A stretch of DNA of 64,000 bases from Anastatus disparis (taxonomy: Eukaryota > Arthropoda > Insecta > Hymenoptera > Eupelmidae): positions 1,878,501 to 1,942,500 of the forward strand of contig JAFFSR010000248.1 in assembly GCA_017163975.1 (NCBI GenBank), given 5' to 3'. Below the pieces are notes generated by a model that saw only the letters and a program-made list of their open reading frames with translations, was not told where the DNA came from and made no database searches. Within the stretch, counting starts at the first letter, position 1. Each line of letters starts with the position of its first letter. A program made the position numbers and the translations under genes. Of this stretch, positions 1-12,038 are shown in pieces.

Positions 1-960
1 GCTAAACCTTGTCGCTGCTTCGTCGGTTTTTATCGCTTGTTTTAAAATTGAATAAAATTTAGTTAGTATATTTTCTGGATTTAACTTGAACCTTGTCGAA
101 TGCTTTGACTGTTCTTAATTAAATGATCTTAAGTAGTATATAGTTAGGTATGGGGAGTCATAACATTGACGTCACCATACCTAACATTCTTATCTTTGTT
201 TACATAAACAAACCAATAAGATAACGATTAATTTACATAAAGAAACCATTAACATAACGATTTATTTACGTGAACAAACAATTAAGTTCACGACATATTT
301 ATATAAACAAACAATTAACATAACAACTTAATTATATTAACAAATAATTAAGATAACGACATCTTACATAAGCAATTAAGATAAAAACTTATTCATATAA
401 ACAATCAATAAAATTAATCACCTGTTTTATATAAATAAGTCATTATTTCAATTAACAGAAGATGATGACGTCACAGTACAAAGGTTATAAGTTTCTACGT
501 TTATTATCAGTGGTCCTGAAAAGGACCGATTACGGTGGGTATATTATTTACATTTTTTTATATTTCTGCTTTTTTGGGAATGTATGTATATTAGTTGAAT
601 ATTTGGAATAAAACTGTATTTTCTCAGATTTTTAATCTTTTAGAAGAGGGTTCTTCTCTTCCTTGGTTCCATCAGTAACAAGGCAAGATGGTCATTTCAG
701 AGTTCCTTGAGATTGACCCATGTTTTTGCTGTCTTCAGTGTACTCTTTGGTTAATAAAGTTGAAATGAGAGATTTAATATAATGCAACAGTATTTATAGT
801 AAACAAGAATAAGGAAATGGAATAAGAAGGGATGAAATAAAAAATAAATTTTGATAAGCAATTGTCAAGTTTATTCATGTTTAAGTTTGCAATGCAAATA
901 TGTTGAATTAATAATAAACACTAATCTATTTATTGTTCATATATTCATTATATTTTTAAC
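1..960. other. AT-rich non-coding stretch with a degenerate tandem repeat
   Basis: No gene is visible. Positions 144-184 form a hairpin with 11-bp arms (GTTAGGTATGG / CCATACCTAAC). From about 195 to 420 a degenerate unit of roughly 45-50 bp recurs, built on the phrase ATAAACAAACAATTAACATAACGA. The rest is simple AT-rich DNA. Confidence 0.5.
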
Positions 961-1140
961 AATACAGGTTCGATAACTGATGTCATTCTTTCAATTCTCA
1001 TTTCGCATCTTTCTCTATCACATCCTATTTGTTCCCACTCACCGCGACGTGCATATTGGCTTACATAAACCTACACGTATATTACTTTAACATCTGGTTT
1101 TTCTTCTCTAAAGTGGACTCGTTTCCTTTTTCAATATAAT
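960..1140 (-). pseudogene. Relic of the small leftward Polinton gene
   Basis: This stretch aligns by eye, on the same strand, with the small gene at 11323-11538 of the complete Polinton. The shared blocks include the segment reading CATTTCGCATCTTTCTCTAT against CATTCTGAATCTTTCTCTAT, the TGTTCCCACTCACCGCGACG block, and the CTCTAAAGTGGACTCGTTT block. The reading frame is broken and no open frame of useful length remains. It shows that a second, older Polinton once lay immediately left of the present insertion. Confidence 0.6.
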
Positions 1141-1312
1141 ATTCAATCAAACATCGAAGCATATGTAAAATATGATATTTCTAAAATTACAATTTCTAAC
1201 GTATGTTCATCCAAATCTCTATCATCAAGCATTTTAGTTAAAATAAATGTCTTTACATCGTGAATTTTTGTACCATAATACTGATTAAAAGCAGCAAATG
1301 TTTTCATCATAC

Positions 1313-1540
1313 TCATCTCTGGATCTTCTTCATCTGCATTAATTTCTTAATTTCTTTCAATAGATATTCTTGAATGTAGTCTACAATCCTATTAATTTTT
1401 CCAGCACGTTGTTCCAGTTGTACGAGATGTTCATCTATGCACGGAGCAATATGTTTTAACGCGCTTGAGCAGTCGTATAGGCTGCTATAACAACACATGT
1501 ATAAACTGTAGGAATGACAGCTTATTCTATGTATAGCCAA
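1313..1540 (-). pseudogene. Short open frame in the left Polinton relic, unrecognised
   Basis: A 75-residue open frame lies just beside the relic of the small Polinton gene. Its C-terminal half is predicted helical and charged (DEHLVQLEQRAGKINRIVDY). I do not recognise the product, and no promoter is evident. It may be a remnant of another small gene of the older element or a chance open frame. Confidence 0.2.
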
Positions 1541-1786
1541 TTAACGTATAAAATTTCATCGTTTACAGATAATATTTCGAAAACTTCTTTTTCCAGACAC
1601 GCTAAAAGTTTCAAGAGATTTTAACGCGATTTAACAACTTCCGTTTGTTTCAAATTACTTCTTCGATAAAATTTTCCCCAAAATGAGTTTATACACAATT
1701 TTGCCACTGCACGTAGTCCAGTGTTTTTTGTAATTCTCTCTCTATCGAGACGTATTCCCTCATCTTTCTCATACTGTTCTACATAT

Positions 1787-1792
1787 TCAGTC
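1787..1792. repeat. Target-site duplication TCAGTC, left copy
   Basis: The six bases immediately outside the left terminal inverted repeat are TCAGTC. They are identical to the six bases immediately outside the right repeat (20982-20987). Six-base duplications are the known hallmark of Polinton/Maverick integration. Confidence 0.93.
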
Positions 1793-1904
1793 AGTAGTTA
1801 TAGGGACACCATGGACCGTCACAACAAACCCCCCACTCTACCACCTCAAAGATTACTGACCACTAGGTCAATAATCTCTGAGAAGGCGAAGTAGGGGCTT
1901 GTTA
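1793..1904 (+). repeat. Left terminal inverted repeat of the Polinton
   Basis: It matches the reverse complement of 20871-20981 with about a dozen differences over 112 bp (roughly 89% by eye). Weaker homology continues inward to about 1921. The repeat is itself self-complementary: 1803-1860 pairs imperfectly with the complement of 1864-1925, so the end could fold as a hairpin. Confidence 0.92.
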
Positions 1905-1929
1905 TGACGGTTCATGATACCCCTGAATT

Positions 1930-1996
1930 TAAATAAATAAATAAATAAATATATTAATAAATAAATACACAATATTTAGAATTTTATTTATTTTTA

Positions 1997-2057
<61 letters not shown>

Positions 2058-2723
2058 AAAAATTTTCAAATAAGGAAAATTTTATTACTTCACACACATA
2101 CACACACTAACACGCATATACAATTTATATAAAATTAATATTATAATTACATATATATTATATATTAACATATATATAAGCACTAGTTCACTTACAGTCT
2201 ATAAAAGTTTATTATTTTTATATTCAAAAATTTTTTGTTTTTTCACAAACACTAAGATTAATAGAATTTTATTTATTTTTATTTCACACACACACACACA
2301 CAATAAAAATTTTCAAATAAGGAATATTTTATTACTTCACACACATACACACTAACACGCATATACAATTTATATAAAATTAATATTATAATTAAATATA
2401 TATTATAATTAAATATATATTATAATTAAATATATATTATATATTAACATATATATATAAACACTAGTTCACTTACAGCCTATAAAAGTTTATTTATTGT
2501 TTATTATTTTTATATATTCAAAATTTTTTGTTTTTTTCACTAACACTAAGATTAATAGTATATCTTTATTTATTTATTTACGTCGACATACGCACACACA
2601 TACACACACACTCTCACACGCACATTAAGACTCATAAATTTTACACACAAAATTGAAAATAATATTTTTACATTTTATGTATAAGCACTAAAATTCATAA
2701 ATTTATAAAACTAAAACTCACAC
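1930..2723. repeat. Subterminal tandem duplication with CA and AT microsatellites
   Basis: A block of about 280-300 bp occurs twice in direct orientation, at about 1978-2258 and 2259-2557. Each copy runs in order: AGAATTTTATTTATTTTTAT, a CA microsatellite (long at 2001-2054, short in the second copy), an AT-rich middle, then CACTAGTTCACTTACAG and ACACTAAGATTAAT. Inside the second copy a 17-bp unit (ATAATTAAATATATATT) is repeated three times near 2388-2440. No gene is seen. Confidence 0.8.
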
Positions 2724-3608
2724 TTAAATTATAATATCATTTTGGCAGTGCACCGGATCCAGCGCACAATCCGGGCAAAGCCACAACCCGCACGAATCAC
2801 ACCTTTGCCACAGACGGACACTCTGTCTATAAAAGGGCTTCGCACAGCCCCAGCACACGTCATGACCTCTACGTGGGCGTTCTAATGTGGGATCCGCGCG
2901 ACGATGAGGTCGAGGTATTATCCTTTCCAATTCTTGTCGTTGGTCTCTTACTCTCCTTAAATCCCGTTGTAGACGTCGTAAACTACGCTTTCTCTCTAAA
3001 CGTAATTTTGCAATGCGTGCACGCCAATAGAGGCGTACTACACCAAGCACATGGTATTGACGAGCCTCATCTGCTCGACACCTATGGTAGCGTTGTACCA
3101 GTTCGGCCTCATCTACTTCTTCATCCTCCTCATCTTCTTCATCCTCCTCATCTTCTTCTTCTACCTCCATCGCCTGTGGAGCATAATCAGGATCAACTTC
3201 ATCTTCATTGGACTCGTATCCTGAGTCGTTGTTGCCTTCTTCTTCTAGATTATTATTTTCCATTTCTTCTCTGCCTTCTGCTATCTCATTTTGTGCCAAC
3301 ACTTCTCTGCCTTCTTCAATCTCATTTTGCAGCATCACTTCTCTGTCTTCTTCTACCTCATTTTGCTGCATCACTGCTCCACCTTCTTCTACCTCATTTT
3401 GCACTATCACATCGTTCACCACTTCGTTCACTGGGTTGTCCAATATCACCCAGTAATTGGGCACAAAAACATTAGCTACACCGTAATTAATGAAATTTAC
3501 GAGTGGTGCTATATTCACCGAGTTCTCAAGTACCTGGACATCGTCGTCCAGTACTTGAACTTCGTCGTCGTCGTCGATGACGATCGGTGATGGTGGTTGA
3601 TTGAACAT
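2724..3608 (-). CDS. Acidic, repeat-containing protein with C-terminal RING-like zinc motif
   Basis: A 294-residue protein of unknown function, first gene of the left arm, transcribed toward the terminus. The N-terminus is acidic. Residues 70-117 hold four copies of a 12-residue repeat (consensus QNEIEEGREVML). Residues 128-133 read DSGYES, matching the known DSGxxS phosphodegron pattern. Residues 149-169 are almost all Asp and Glu. A basic, arginine-rich helical stretch follows (about 196-245). The C-terminus has Cys/His at 252, 255, 270, 273, 278, 281 and 287-288, a C-x2-C-x14-C-x2-C-x4-C-x2-C-x5-H-C pattern like a RING or transposase-type zinc domain. An initiator-like CAGT with an upstream TATA-like element lies at 3647-3680. 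A ubiquitin-ligase or transcription-regulator role would be inference only. Confidence 0.75.
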   Translation of the reverse strand: MFNQPPSPIVIDDDDEVQVLDDDVQVLENSVNIAPLVNFINYGVANVFVPNYWVILDNPVNEVVNDVIVQNEVEEGGAVMQQNEVEEDREVMLQNEIEEGREVLAQNEIAEGREEMENNNLEEEGNNDSGYESNEDEVDPDYAPQAMEVEEEDEEDEEDEEDEEVDEAELVQRYHRCRADEARQYHVLGVVRLYWRARIAKLRLERKRSLRRLQRDLRRVRDQRQELERIIPRPHRRADPTLERPRRGHDVCWGCAKPFYRQSVRLWQRCDSCGLWLCPDCALDPVHCQNDIII

Positions 3609-3645
3609 TTTTCTTTTGATTATTACAGATTGTCGACTTATCGAG

Positions 3646-3682
3646 GACTGATCGCGGCTCCAAGTCCACGATCATAAAAAGT
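3646..3682 (-). promoter_or_regulatory. Probable core promoter of the leftward acidic/RING-like gene
   Basis: On the minus strand a TTTTTATGA element at about 3680-3672 precedes ATCAGTCC (CAGT at 3650-3647) by roughly 30 bases, about 40 bases before the start codon. The TATA element is weak. The spacing and the CAGT initiator resemble the other promoters of this element. Confidence 0.5.
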
Positions 3683-3689
3683 ATAATTC

Positions 3690-5680
<1,991 letters not shown>

Positions 5681-5692
5681 TCTAAATCGTAC

Positions 5693-5730
5693 TATAAATA
5701 CGCGAAGATTGACAGGTCTGATTAACAGTT
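5693..5730 (+). promoter_or_regulatory. Core promoter of the polymerase transcription unit
   Basis: TATAAATA at 5693-5700 is followed by ACAGTT at 5725-5730, a TATA-to-CAGT spacing of 33 bases. The start codon at 5772 follows a short leader in a good context (GTAAGATGG). The same spacing and CAGT core recur before two other genes of the element. Confidence 0.7.
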
Positions 5731-5771
5731 AAAGTTCAACGTTCCAGAGAAGAAGATCAACACGAAGTAAG

Positions 5772-6654
5772 ATGGTTAGAAAAAATTTACTTAAAGTCTT
5801 GATAAATATTGTTAATATAGCATTAGTTCGAGAGCCGCAAATAAAATTATTTTGCAATAATTCATGGCGCAAAAGTCTAAATATTTGCGCCAATAATGAA
5901 TTATTAAAAAAAATTAAATTTATCTTAGGACTTTGCGGACTACGTACCTTAGCTTATATGTTTAAGCGAGGTATTTTTAACGATAATGAAATACTTGACA
6001 TTGCTGGTCGTTGTATTAAAAGCAGAGGGATGCAAGATGCGTCACAAGTCAGGCTTCTCATGTTACATCACCGTGTTATTAAAGGTAAGTTATTCATAAT
6101 TTCTTTTACCGTTTAAAAGCTTGTATCTTTTTTCTTTACGATCGTAGAATTTTGCTATAAAATACTTTTTTGTTGTGAATAAAATAATAAATCTGAAAAC
6201 ATGATTTGCAAGAAAATATCAGTTCCGGATCAATAATCAATAACCAATAAACTTTTTGTTTATGATCACAGAATTTCGCGGGATAAGACATTTTTGTTAA
6301 AAATAGTGCAACTAAACAGATTTTACATAAATTTTACAGACCTGCAAAATATGATGGAGGACAGTAGTGGGGATGAACTGTTGATAAGGCTTCTGACCGA
6401 AGAAGAAGATGTATCTGATTCGAGAGATCTTGTGCTACTACAACCTCCCGAAGAGGTAAGAGAAGTCATAAATGTCTCTGAAACTACCCTAAACTTTGCG
6501 GTGGAGGGGGTAAATAATAATACAGCAGCGCCACCACCTTTTGAACCAATGCCTGGTTGCTCTTGGTGGGGTGATGATGAGAGACAGTCATCAATGGCGA
6601 TCAATAATAACGAGCAGAATACACTTAATACGATGATTTCATCTGAATCACCAG
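5772..6654 (+). CDS. POLB: 5' exons of a spliced gene, probably the N-terminus of the Polinton DNA polymerase B
   Basis: Exon 1 (5772-6084) starts at an ATG behind a TATA promoter and encodes a basic helical stretch of unknown function. A GTAAGT donor at 6085 and a TTTTACAG acceptor ending at 6339 define a 255-bp phase-1 intron that keeps the frame open into exon 2 (6340-6654), an acidic segment rich in Glu and Asp. A second donor (CCAG then GTACAG, at 6655) and an acceptor ending at 7277 (TATTGTAG) are also phase 1, so they join in frame to the polymerase body. Without the MITE at 6682-7219 and one TTAA copy this second intron would be 81 bp, a usual insect intron size. The older polymerase relic at 22150-25060 also has an acidic stretch upstream of its conserved part. 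An independent gene is the alternative. Confidence 0.6.
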
Positions 6655-6681
6655 GTACAGAGAGAATACAGGTTGATTTAA

Positions 6682-7219
6682 GGAGATGTAAAATGGACAC
6701 TACACCTATACTCATAAATATTTACTATCTTTTTATTTTATTGCATATTTTTAAGAAAATAAATGCTTTAGTTTGTAATATGTACCATAAAGATTATTCA
6801 ATTAAATTTTAAAATAAATTCATTTATTAATTTCTCAGAATTTTAAAATAAATTCATTTATTAATTTCTCAGAATTTTTAATTTCTTGTACATAATTTAA
6901 AAATTTTAATATGGTCAATGTCCCAATCGCTACTCACGAACCTACTACTAACCGCTCAATGTTATTTAGATACCAAAAAATTTTTAACAATGAGTAGCTA
7001 GTAATTGGTTCGTGAGTAGCGATTGGGACATTGACCATATATAAATATTGGAACACTAAAATTTTTAAAACTAATGAATGAATTTATTTGAAAATTTAAC
7101 TGAATGATCTTTATGGTAAATACTACAAGCTAAAGCATTTCTTTTCCTCAAGTTTTGCAATATAATGAAAAAATAAGTCAAATTCATGAAAGCAGGGGTG
7201 GTGTCCGTTTTACATCTCC
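6682..7219. mobile_element. TTAA-flanked MITE (family shared with 27942-28330)
   Basis: Terminal inverted repeats start GGAGATGTAAAATGGACAC and end GTGTCCGTTTTACATCTCC. The element is flanked by TTAA on both sides (6678-6681 and 7220-7223). Arm homology extends inward over about 150 bp. TTAA targets are typical of piggyBac-type elements, although the terminal bases are not the usual CCC. A 128-bp palindromic element is nested inside (6911-7038). It lies between exon 2 and exon 3 of the polymerase gene. Confidence 0.85.
6911..7038. repeat. Palindromic element nested in the MITE
   Basis: The first 32 bases (ATGGTCAATGTCCCAATCGC onward) are the exact complement of the last 32, with weaker pairing inward. 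The second copy of the host MITE (27942-28330) lacks this segment at the equivalent place, beside the shared ATATTGGAAC phrase. That shows it is a later insertion. Confidence 0.8.
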
Positions 7220-7277
7220 TTAAGCGTAAATTTATAAATCATACATTTTCACGTAATTTTGGTATATCATATTGTAG

Positions 7278-10200
7278 ACAAATATCTTCAACAGGGAGAT
7301 GGTACTACTACTACTCAGAACCACATTACGATTCATGAAGAATCATCACGATATTACCGACAATTTAAGTTACAAGTTAGACAATTAAGAGTGTCAATAT
7401 TGCCCCCACCACCTAATGCGAATGTGTATACGTGGTTTGAGGCAGCAATAAATGATTTATATCGTCATGTGCGTGAAAATGCGCGACCTTCAGATTATAT
7501 CGGTATAACTATAAACTCTGACCGATTTGTTCACGGTTCTTTATGGATTTCTTTTAGACTGGTTCGTGATTTTTCACCGACAGATCTACTCGAGTTATTA
7601 GCTTCTGTAGCACAGAGTAATGACAATTTTGAAATCGATGATGTTTTAAACGTAAAAGTCAGCATTGTTTCTAAACCAGAGGGACGCGGTCGGGTATCAC
7701 TCACTAGCGAATCAATTTTCAAGAAATCCATTCTAAATATTCAAAATACCGACAATCTTTGCCTTCCACGCTCGCTAGTCGCTGCTCATGTATATGCTAT
7801 ACGTGGTCAGATGCGCAGTGGTATTCACCATGACAGGTGGAATAGAATAAGACACCACACAGCACAATATCAGAAAGTGCAAGCGTTGAAACTTGTCAAA
7901 GCTGTGAGAGTTACGATACCCGAAACAGGCTGTGGTATCGAAGAAATAAAATTATTTCAAGAATATTATGCGCTTCTCGGCGCTGCAATAGTTGTTTATT
8001 CTTTTCAAAACTTTGCTCGAGGCTATAAACCACTTTACGATGGTGCACGTTTTGTACACGATGTTGGTAATGTAGTTAGATATACCTTAAATATAATGTA
8101 TTACGAAAATTCTAATCATTACCAGCCAATTTTAAATTTACTCGCAGCAGCTGGCAGCCGTGGCTACTGCATACCTTGTAATAAAAAGTTTAGTCATCAA
8201 AAAAATCATAAATGTCCACAAAAATGCTGTAAATGTTTTCAGAGTCCCCCTTGCGATATAAATCAGGAAAAAATAAAATGTATTCAATGCACTAGAGATT
8301 TTTACGGTAATGTTTGTCTGGAAAATCATAAAATCTCAAAATCTTTCGATAATTTTCGGTCGGTATGCGAGAGCATAAAAATTTGTCATTTGTGCAGTAA
8401 AACAGTTCGAATGTGCGATAAAGATCCACATAATTGTAATACGATATTTTGCAAAATATGTAATCGTAAAATACCGATAGAACACCTTTGTTACATGCAA
8501 CCCTTTATCAGCAAAAAAGGATTTGCAACCAATAAAAGGAATATACTTTATTTATTTTATGATTTTGAGACTCAACAATCGGAAATTATCTTGGGTGCTG
8601 ATGGTGAAAAAATAAGTTTGCATGTACCAAACTTGTGTGTTGTACAACAAGTATGTAATTATTGTTTGGATGATGAAAATATAACAAATTCTTGCGAAAT
8701 ATGTGGTATACGCGAATACGTGTTTGAAATCGACCCTGTAAAACAGCTAGTTGATTTGGCCTTAGCAACAAGAAAAAGTTTCAAGCAAATTATTTGTATA
8801 GCCCACAATGCACAGGGTTTTGATGCGCAATTTATTCTCAAGCATTTGACAGAACGTACAGATCTTAGAGATAAGCCAGATGTAATTTTAAACGGGTCAA
8901 AAATAATCATAATGGAAATTCCAACCGTTAAATTCATAGACAGCTTAAATTACTTACACATGAGTTTAGCTGCACTACCAAAAGCTTACGGTCTTGCTAA
9001 TATTGAGAAAGGTACGTTTCCTCATTTGTTTAACACACCAGAGAATCAAAATTACGTTGGAGAAATGCCACCTGTGTGGTCTTTTTCACCAGATTCGATA
9101 AAGGTCGATGAGCGACGAGAATTTATACAGTGGTATAATGAAAAAAAAATGAAAATTATATATTTAATTTTAAAAATGAGATTATAAAATACTGTAGACA
9201 AGATGTAAAAATTTTACGATTAGCATGCTTAGCCTTTCGCAAAACCTTCATAGAATGTGGTAATACAGATCCATTCGTAGAGTGCGCCACCATCGCATCA
9301 TCTTGTATGCGTGTATATAGAAAAAATTTTTTACAAAAAGACACTATAGGAATCATACCTCAGGGTGGTTATAGACAAGCAAACAAGCAGTCTATGAAGG
9401 CGATGCGGTGGCTGTGTTGGATGGAAAATGTGCTGAATCATCAAATTCGGTATACTGTCCGAGCTCGAGAAAAGAGACTTCCCGAGGACCCTCTAGTGGA
9501 TGGATACTGCGAACTTGAAAACGGTACGAAAATTGTTTTACAATTCCACGGGTGTTATTGGCATGGCTGTGTATGGTGTTACACAGTAAACCGTGACTCA
9601 CGCCTCGTAAACGGTGAAAATATGGACGAACGTTTCGAGAGAACCGCGCGAATATCCGAAAAGATAAGAAGCCACGGCTATCAACTAATAGAAAAGTGGG
9701 AATGTGATTTTGATCATGAGTACTCACAGAACGAAATTATGAAGACGTATATCGATAATAAAACACGAAATTGGCATGAACCGTTGAATCCTCGAGAAGC
9801 ATTTTTCGGTGGTCGTATGGGTAATATAGTCAAAATTTACGATGCAAAAAAGGGTGAGAAAATAAAATACGTAGACGTGTGTTCATTATATCCATATATC
9901 TGTAAATACGGTCAATATCCCGTTGGTCATCCTACTCTTTACGTGGATGAAGATGAGTGTCGCTCTCTGGTGGGTCAAACAAATAATATAAGTCACGTTG
10001 AAGGTCTTATTAAATGCGAAGTATTGCCGCCGCGAAATATATATCATGCTGTACTACCCGTTAAAATGCATAATAAGCTTTTGTTTCCACTGTGTCGAAC
10101 GTGTGCCGAATCAATGTATACCGCAGATTGTGACCATGAAAATCCTGATGATCGAGTTTTTATCGGCACGTGGGTTGCTGACGAGTTGAAAAAAGCTGTT

Positions 10201-11190
10201 CAGATGGGTTATATCATCAGAAAAATATTTGAAATATGGTCTTATAAAATTACTCAGTACAACAAGGCCACGGGTCAGGGTGGTCTATTTCCAACTTATA
10301 TCGATAAATTTTTCGCTGAGAAAACTTATGCGTCGGGTTACCCTTCGGAATGTGCTGACGGTGATGAAAACGCGATTGCTCGATATATTGAGGAATTTGT
10401 GCAACAAGAGGGCATTAAATTAGACAAAACTCGAATAAAATATAACGCTGGTCTGAGATTTGTAGCAAAACTCTGTTTAAATTCATTGTGGGGTAAATTT
10501 GGTCAACGAGAGAATATGCCAAAGACTGAAGTGATAGATGATCCACAAAGATTGTTTGAGTTACTCTGCAGTGTCGAGACCGAGGTCGACTCAATTTTAC
10601 CGATCAATGAGACGACAATTTATATAAGTTGGCACAACAAAGAATCGGCTGTTGAGCCATCACCATTGTGTAACGTTGTCGTAGCCGCTTATACCACAGC
10701 CTTGGCGCGTTTAAAACTTTACGAAGAATTGCAACCGCTGGGTGAACGTGTATTGTATTACGATACAGACTCTATTGTGTATGTAAGTCGCGAGGGTGAG
10801 TACGATGCGAAAACAGGGCCGTTCTTGGGTGGCTTGACCGACGAATTGGCCTGTTATGGTCTTGGCACAAGCATCACATCATTCGTCTCTGGAGGACCCA
10901 AATTTTACGCCTATAAATATTTGACACCAGATGGCGTTGAAGGATGTGTTTGCAAAATCAAGGGTGTAAGACTTAATTCGTCGGTGAGTCAGAAAATAAA
11001 CTTTAATTCTATACGAGATCTTATTACTGGTAAAATACCGCCACTTTTTGTAAACTATGACGCTATTAGACGCACACGGTTTCACGATGTTATAACACGG
11101 CCTGAATGTAAAATATGCGAGCCCGTGTACTCAAAGAGACGATTCGTGAATAACGAGATTAGCTATCCATACGGTTATAAGTTTAATTAA
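7278..11190 (+). CDS. POLB: Protein-primed family B DNA polymerase (Polinton POLB), one frameshift
   Basis: Replicates the element genome, presumably by protein priming as in known Polintons. The frame is open from 7259, but no ATG lies near, which fits an exon starting at 7278. In order: an OTU-like motif DNLCLPRSL (about 7750), a cysteine-rich zinc region (8150-8510), exonuclease motif I YDFETQ (about 8555) and motif II HNAQGFDAQF (about 8800). Then come motif A DVCSLYPY (about 9875), motif B NSLWGKFGQ (about 10480) and motif C YDTDSIVY (about 10760). The frame changes at a run of nine A (9141-9149). The first frame stops at 9187, and the conserved sequence, including an exonuclease-III-like YCRQD, continues in another frame to 11190. 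The lesion is a single indel in a homopolymer, so sequencing error, recent decay or slippage are all possible. The palm residues look intact. Confidence 0.93.
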
Positions 11191-11322
11191 AAATAAATTA
11201 TTGTAAATATATTATTACTAAAGCGAATATATGATACAGGATAAAGAGAGAGAGAATTAAAACACAAACTATTTTGAAATAAATTTTTATATTTTATAAA
11301 AATGTAAAACGAAAAAATAAAT
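11191..11322. other. Gap between convergent genes
   Basis: The polymerase (plus strand) and the small gene (minus strand) end toward each other here. AATAAA-like signals occur near 11193 (plus) and on the minus strand around 11280-11320 (TTTATT), as expected for two convergent 3' ends. Confidence 0.4.
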
Positions 11323-11538
11323 TTATTTTCTATTAATTGAGTAGTCATCAATTTTTTTCAAAAGCACAGGTTCCAGAATAATCCGCATCCTTTCCACTCT
11401 CATTCTGAATCTTTCTCTATCACGAGCCGCTTGCTCCCACTCTCCACGTCGCGCTGTACGACTCGCATAGTCCCACACGCGTATCACATGAATTTTCGGC
11501 TTACCCTCTTTGAAATGCACTTGTTTTGTTTGATTCAT
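11323..11538 (-). CDS. Small basic conserved Polinton protein
   Basis: Seventy-one residues, rich in Arg and Glu, likely a single long helix in the middle (REWEQAARDRERFRMR-type composition). Function unknown. It is a real gene family rather than chance: a decayed relative in the same position class lies at 960-1140. A minus-strand TATA element and CAGT initiator sit at 11690-11726, giving a leader of about 150 nt. It is convergent with the polymerase gene. Confidence 0.65.
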   Translation of the reverse strand: MNQTKQVHFKEGKPKIHVIRVWDYASRTARRGEWEQAARDRERFRMRVERMRIILEPVLLKKIDDYSINRK

Positions 11539-11689
11539 CGTTCACTGTACTTTTTGTAGACTCTCTTTTCTGTAAAATTGTTGAGAATCAAAAATTTAAA
11601 TCTGATTAATTCTTTGATAAAAATTTATTACCTTTTTCAATTTCTTGGTTATTGCTCACGATAGCAGCACTTTTTCAAGACTAACCAGC

Positions 11690-11726
11690 ACTGACCGTTT
11701 ACCAACGCTTTTAATTTTATACTATA
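11690..11726 (-). promoter_or_regulatory. Core promoter of the small leftward gene
   Basis: On the minus strand TATAGTATAAAAT (from 11726) precedes GGTCAGTGC (CAGT at 11693-11690). The distance from the first T to CAGT is 33 bases, as in the other promoters of the element. Confidence 0.6.
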
Positions 11727-11730
11727 AATA

Positions 11731-12020
11731 ATGGTGGTGGTGGTGGTGGTGGTGGGGGTATTAATTATAAGTAGGTGATTAATACTTATTTGGCTCTTTC
11801 AGCCATATAGCTAAAGAGCGGAATAATACTGGCGTCAGCCAGCTATATGGCTAATCAGCTAAACGATTGGCTAGCGCCAGCACGATACTGCTCGCACATG
11901 CGCGCGCCGCCGCCGCCGCCGCCCCCCACTCTTGCTCATCACTCTTAATGATCGTATATGTAGAGTGGTTCGAGAATTCGATGAGGTTAGTAATAGAAGT
12001 TTAGCAGCAGCGACGGTAAC
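11731..12020. promoter_or_regulatory. Intergenic control region between divergent units
   Basis: It contains a GGT run (11731-11757) and interleaved inverted repeats at about 11800-11875 (GCCATATAGCT with AGCTATATGGC; ACTGGCGTCAGCC with GGCTAGCGCCAG). A GCC run follows at about 11905-11925. A candidate TATATGTA at 11955, with TTAGT 32-33 bases later (11987-11991), could start the capsid/packaging transcript. The region separates the leftward small gene from the rightward structural cluster. Confidence 0.45.
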
Positions 12021-12038
12021 ATGGATGTTTGCAGGTGA

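Noticed and set aside
2873..3590. Plus-strand open frames opposite the acidic/RING-like gene
   Set aside because: They are antisense shadows; the minus strand has the start context, zinc motif and promoter.
6294..6812. The whole open frame 6294-6812 as a gene
   Set aside because: It begins inside the first intron and ends inside the MITE; only 6340-6654 is supported as an exon.
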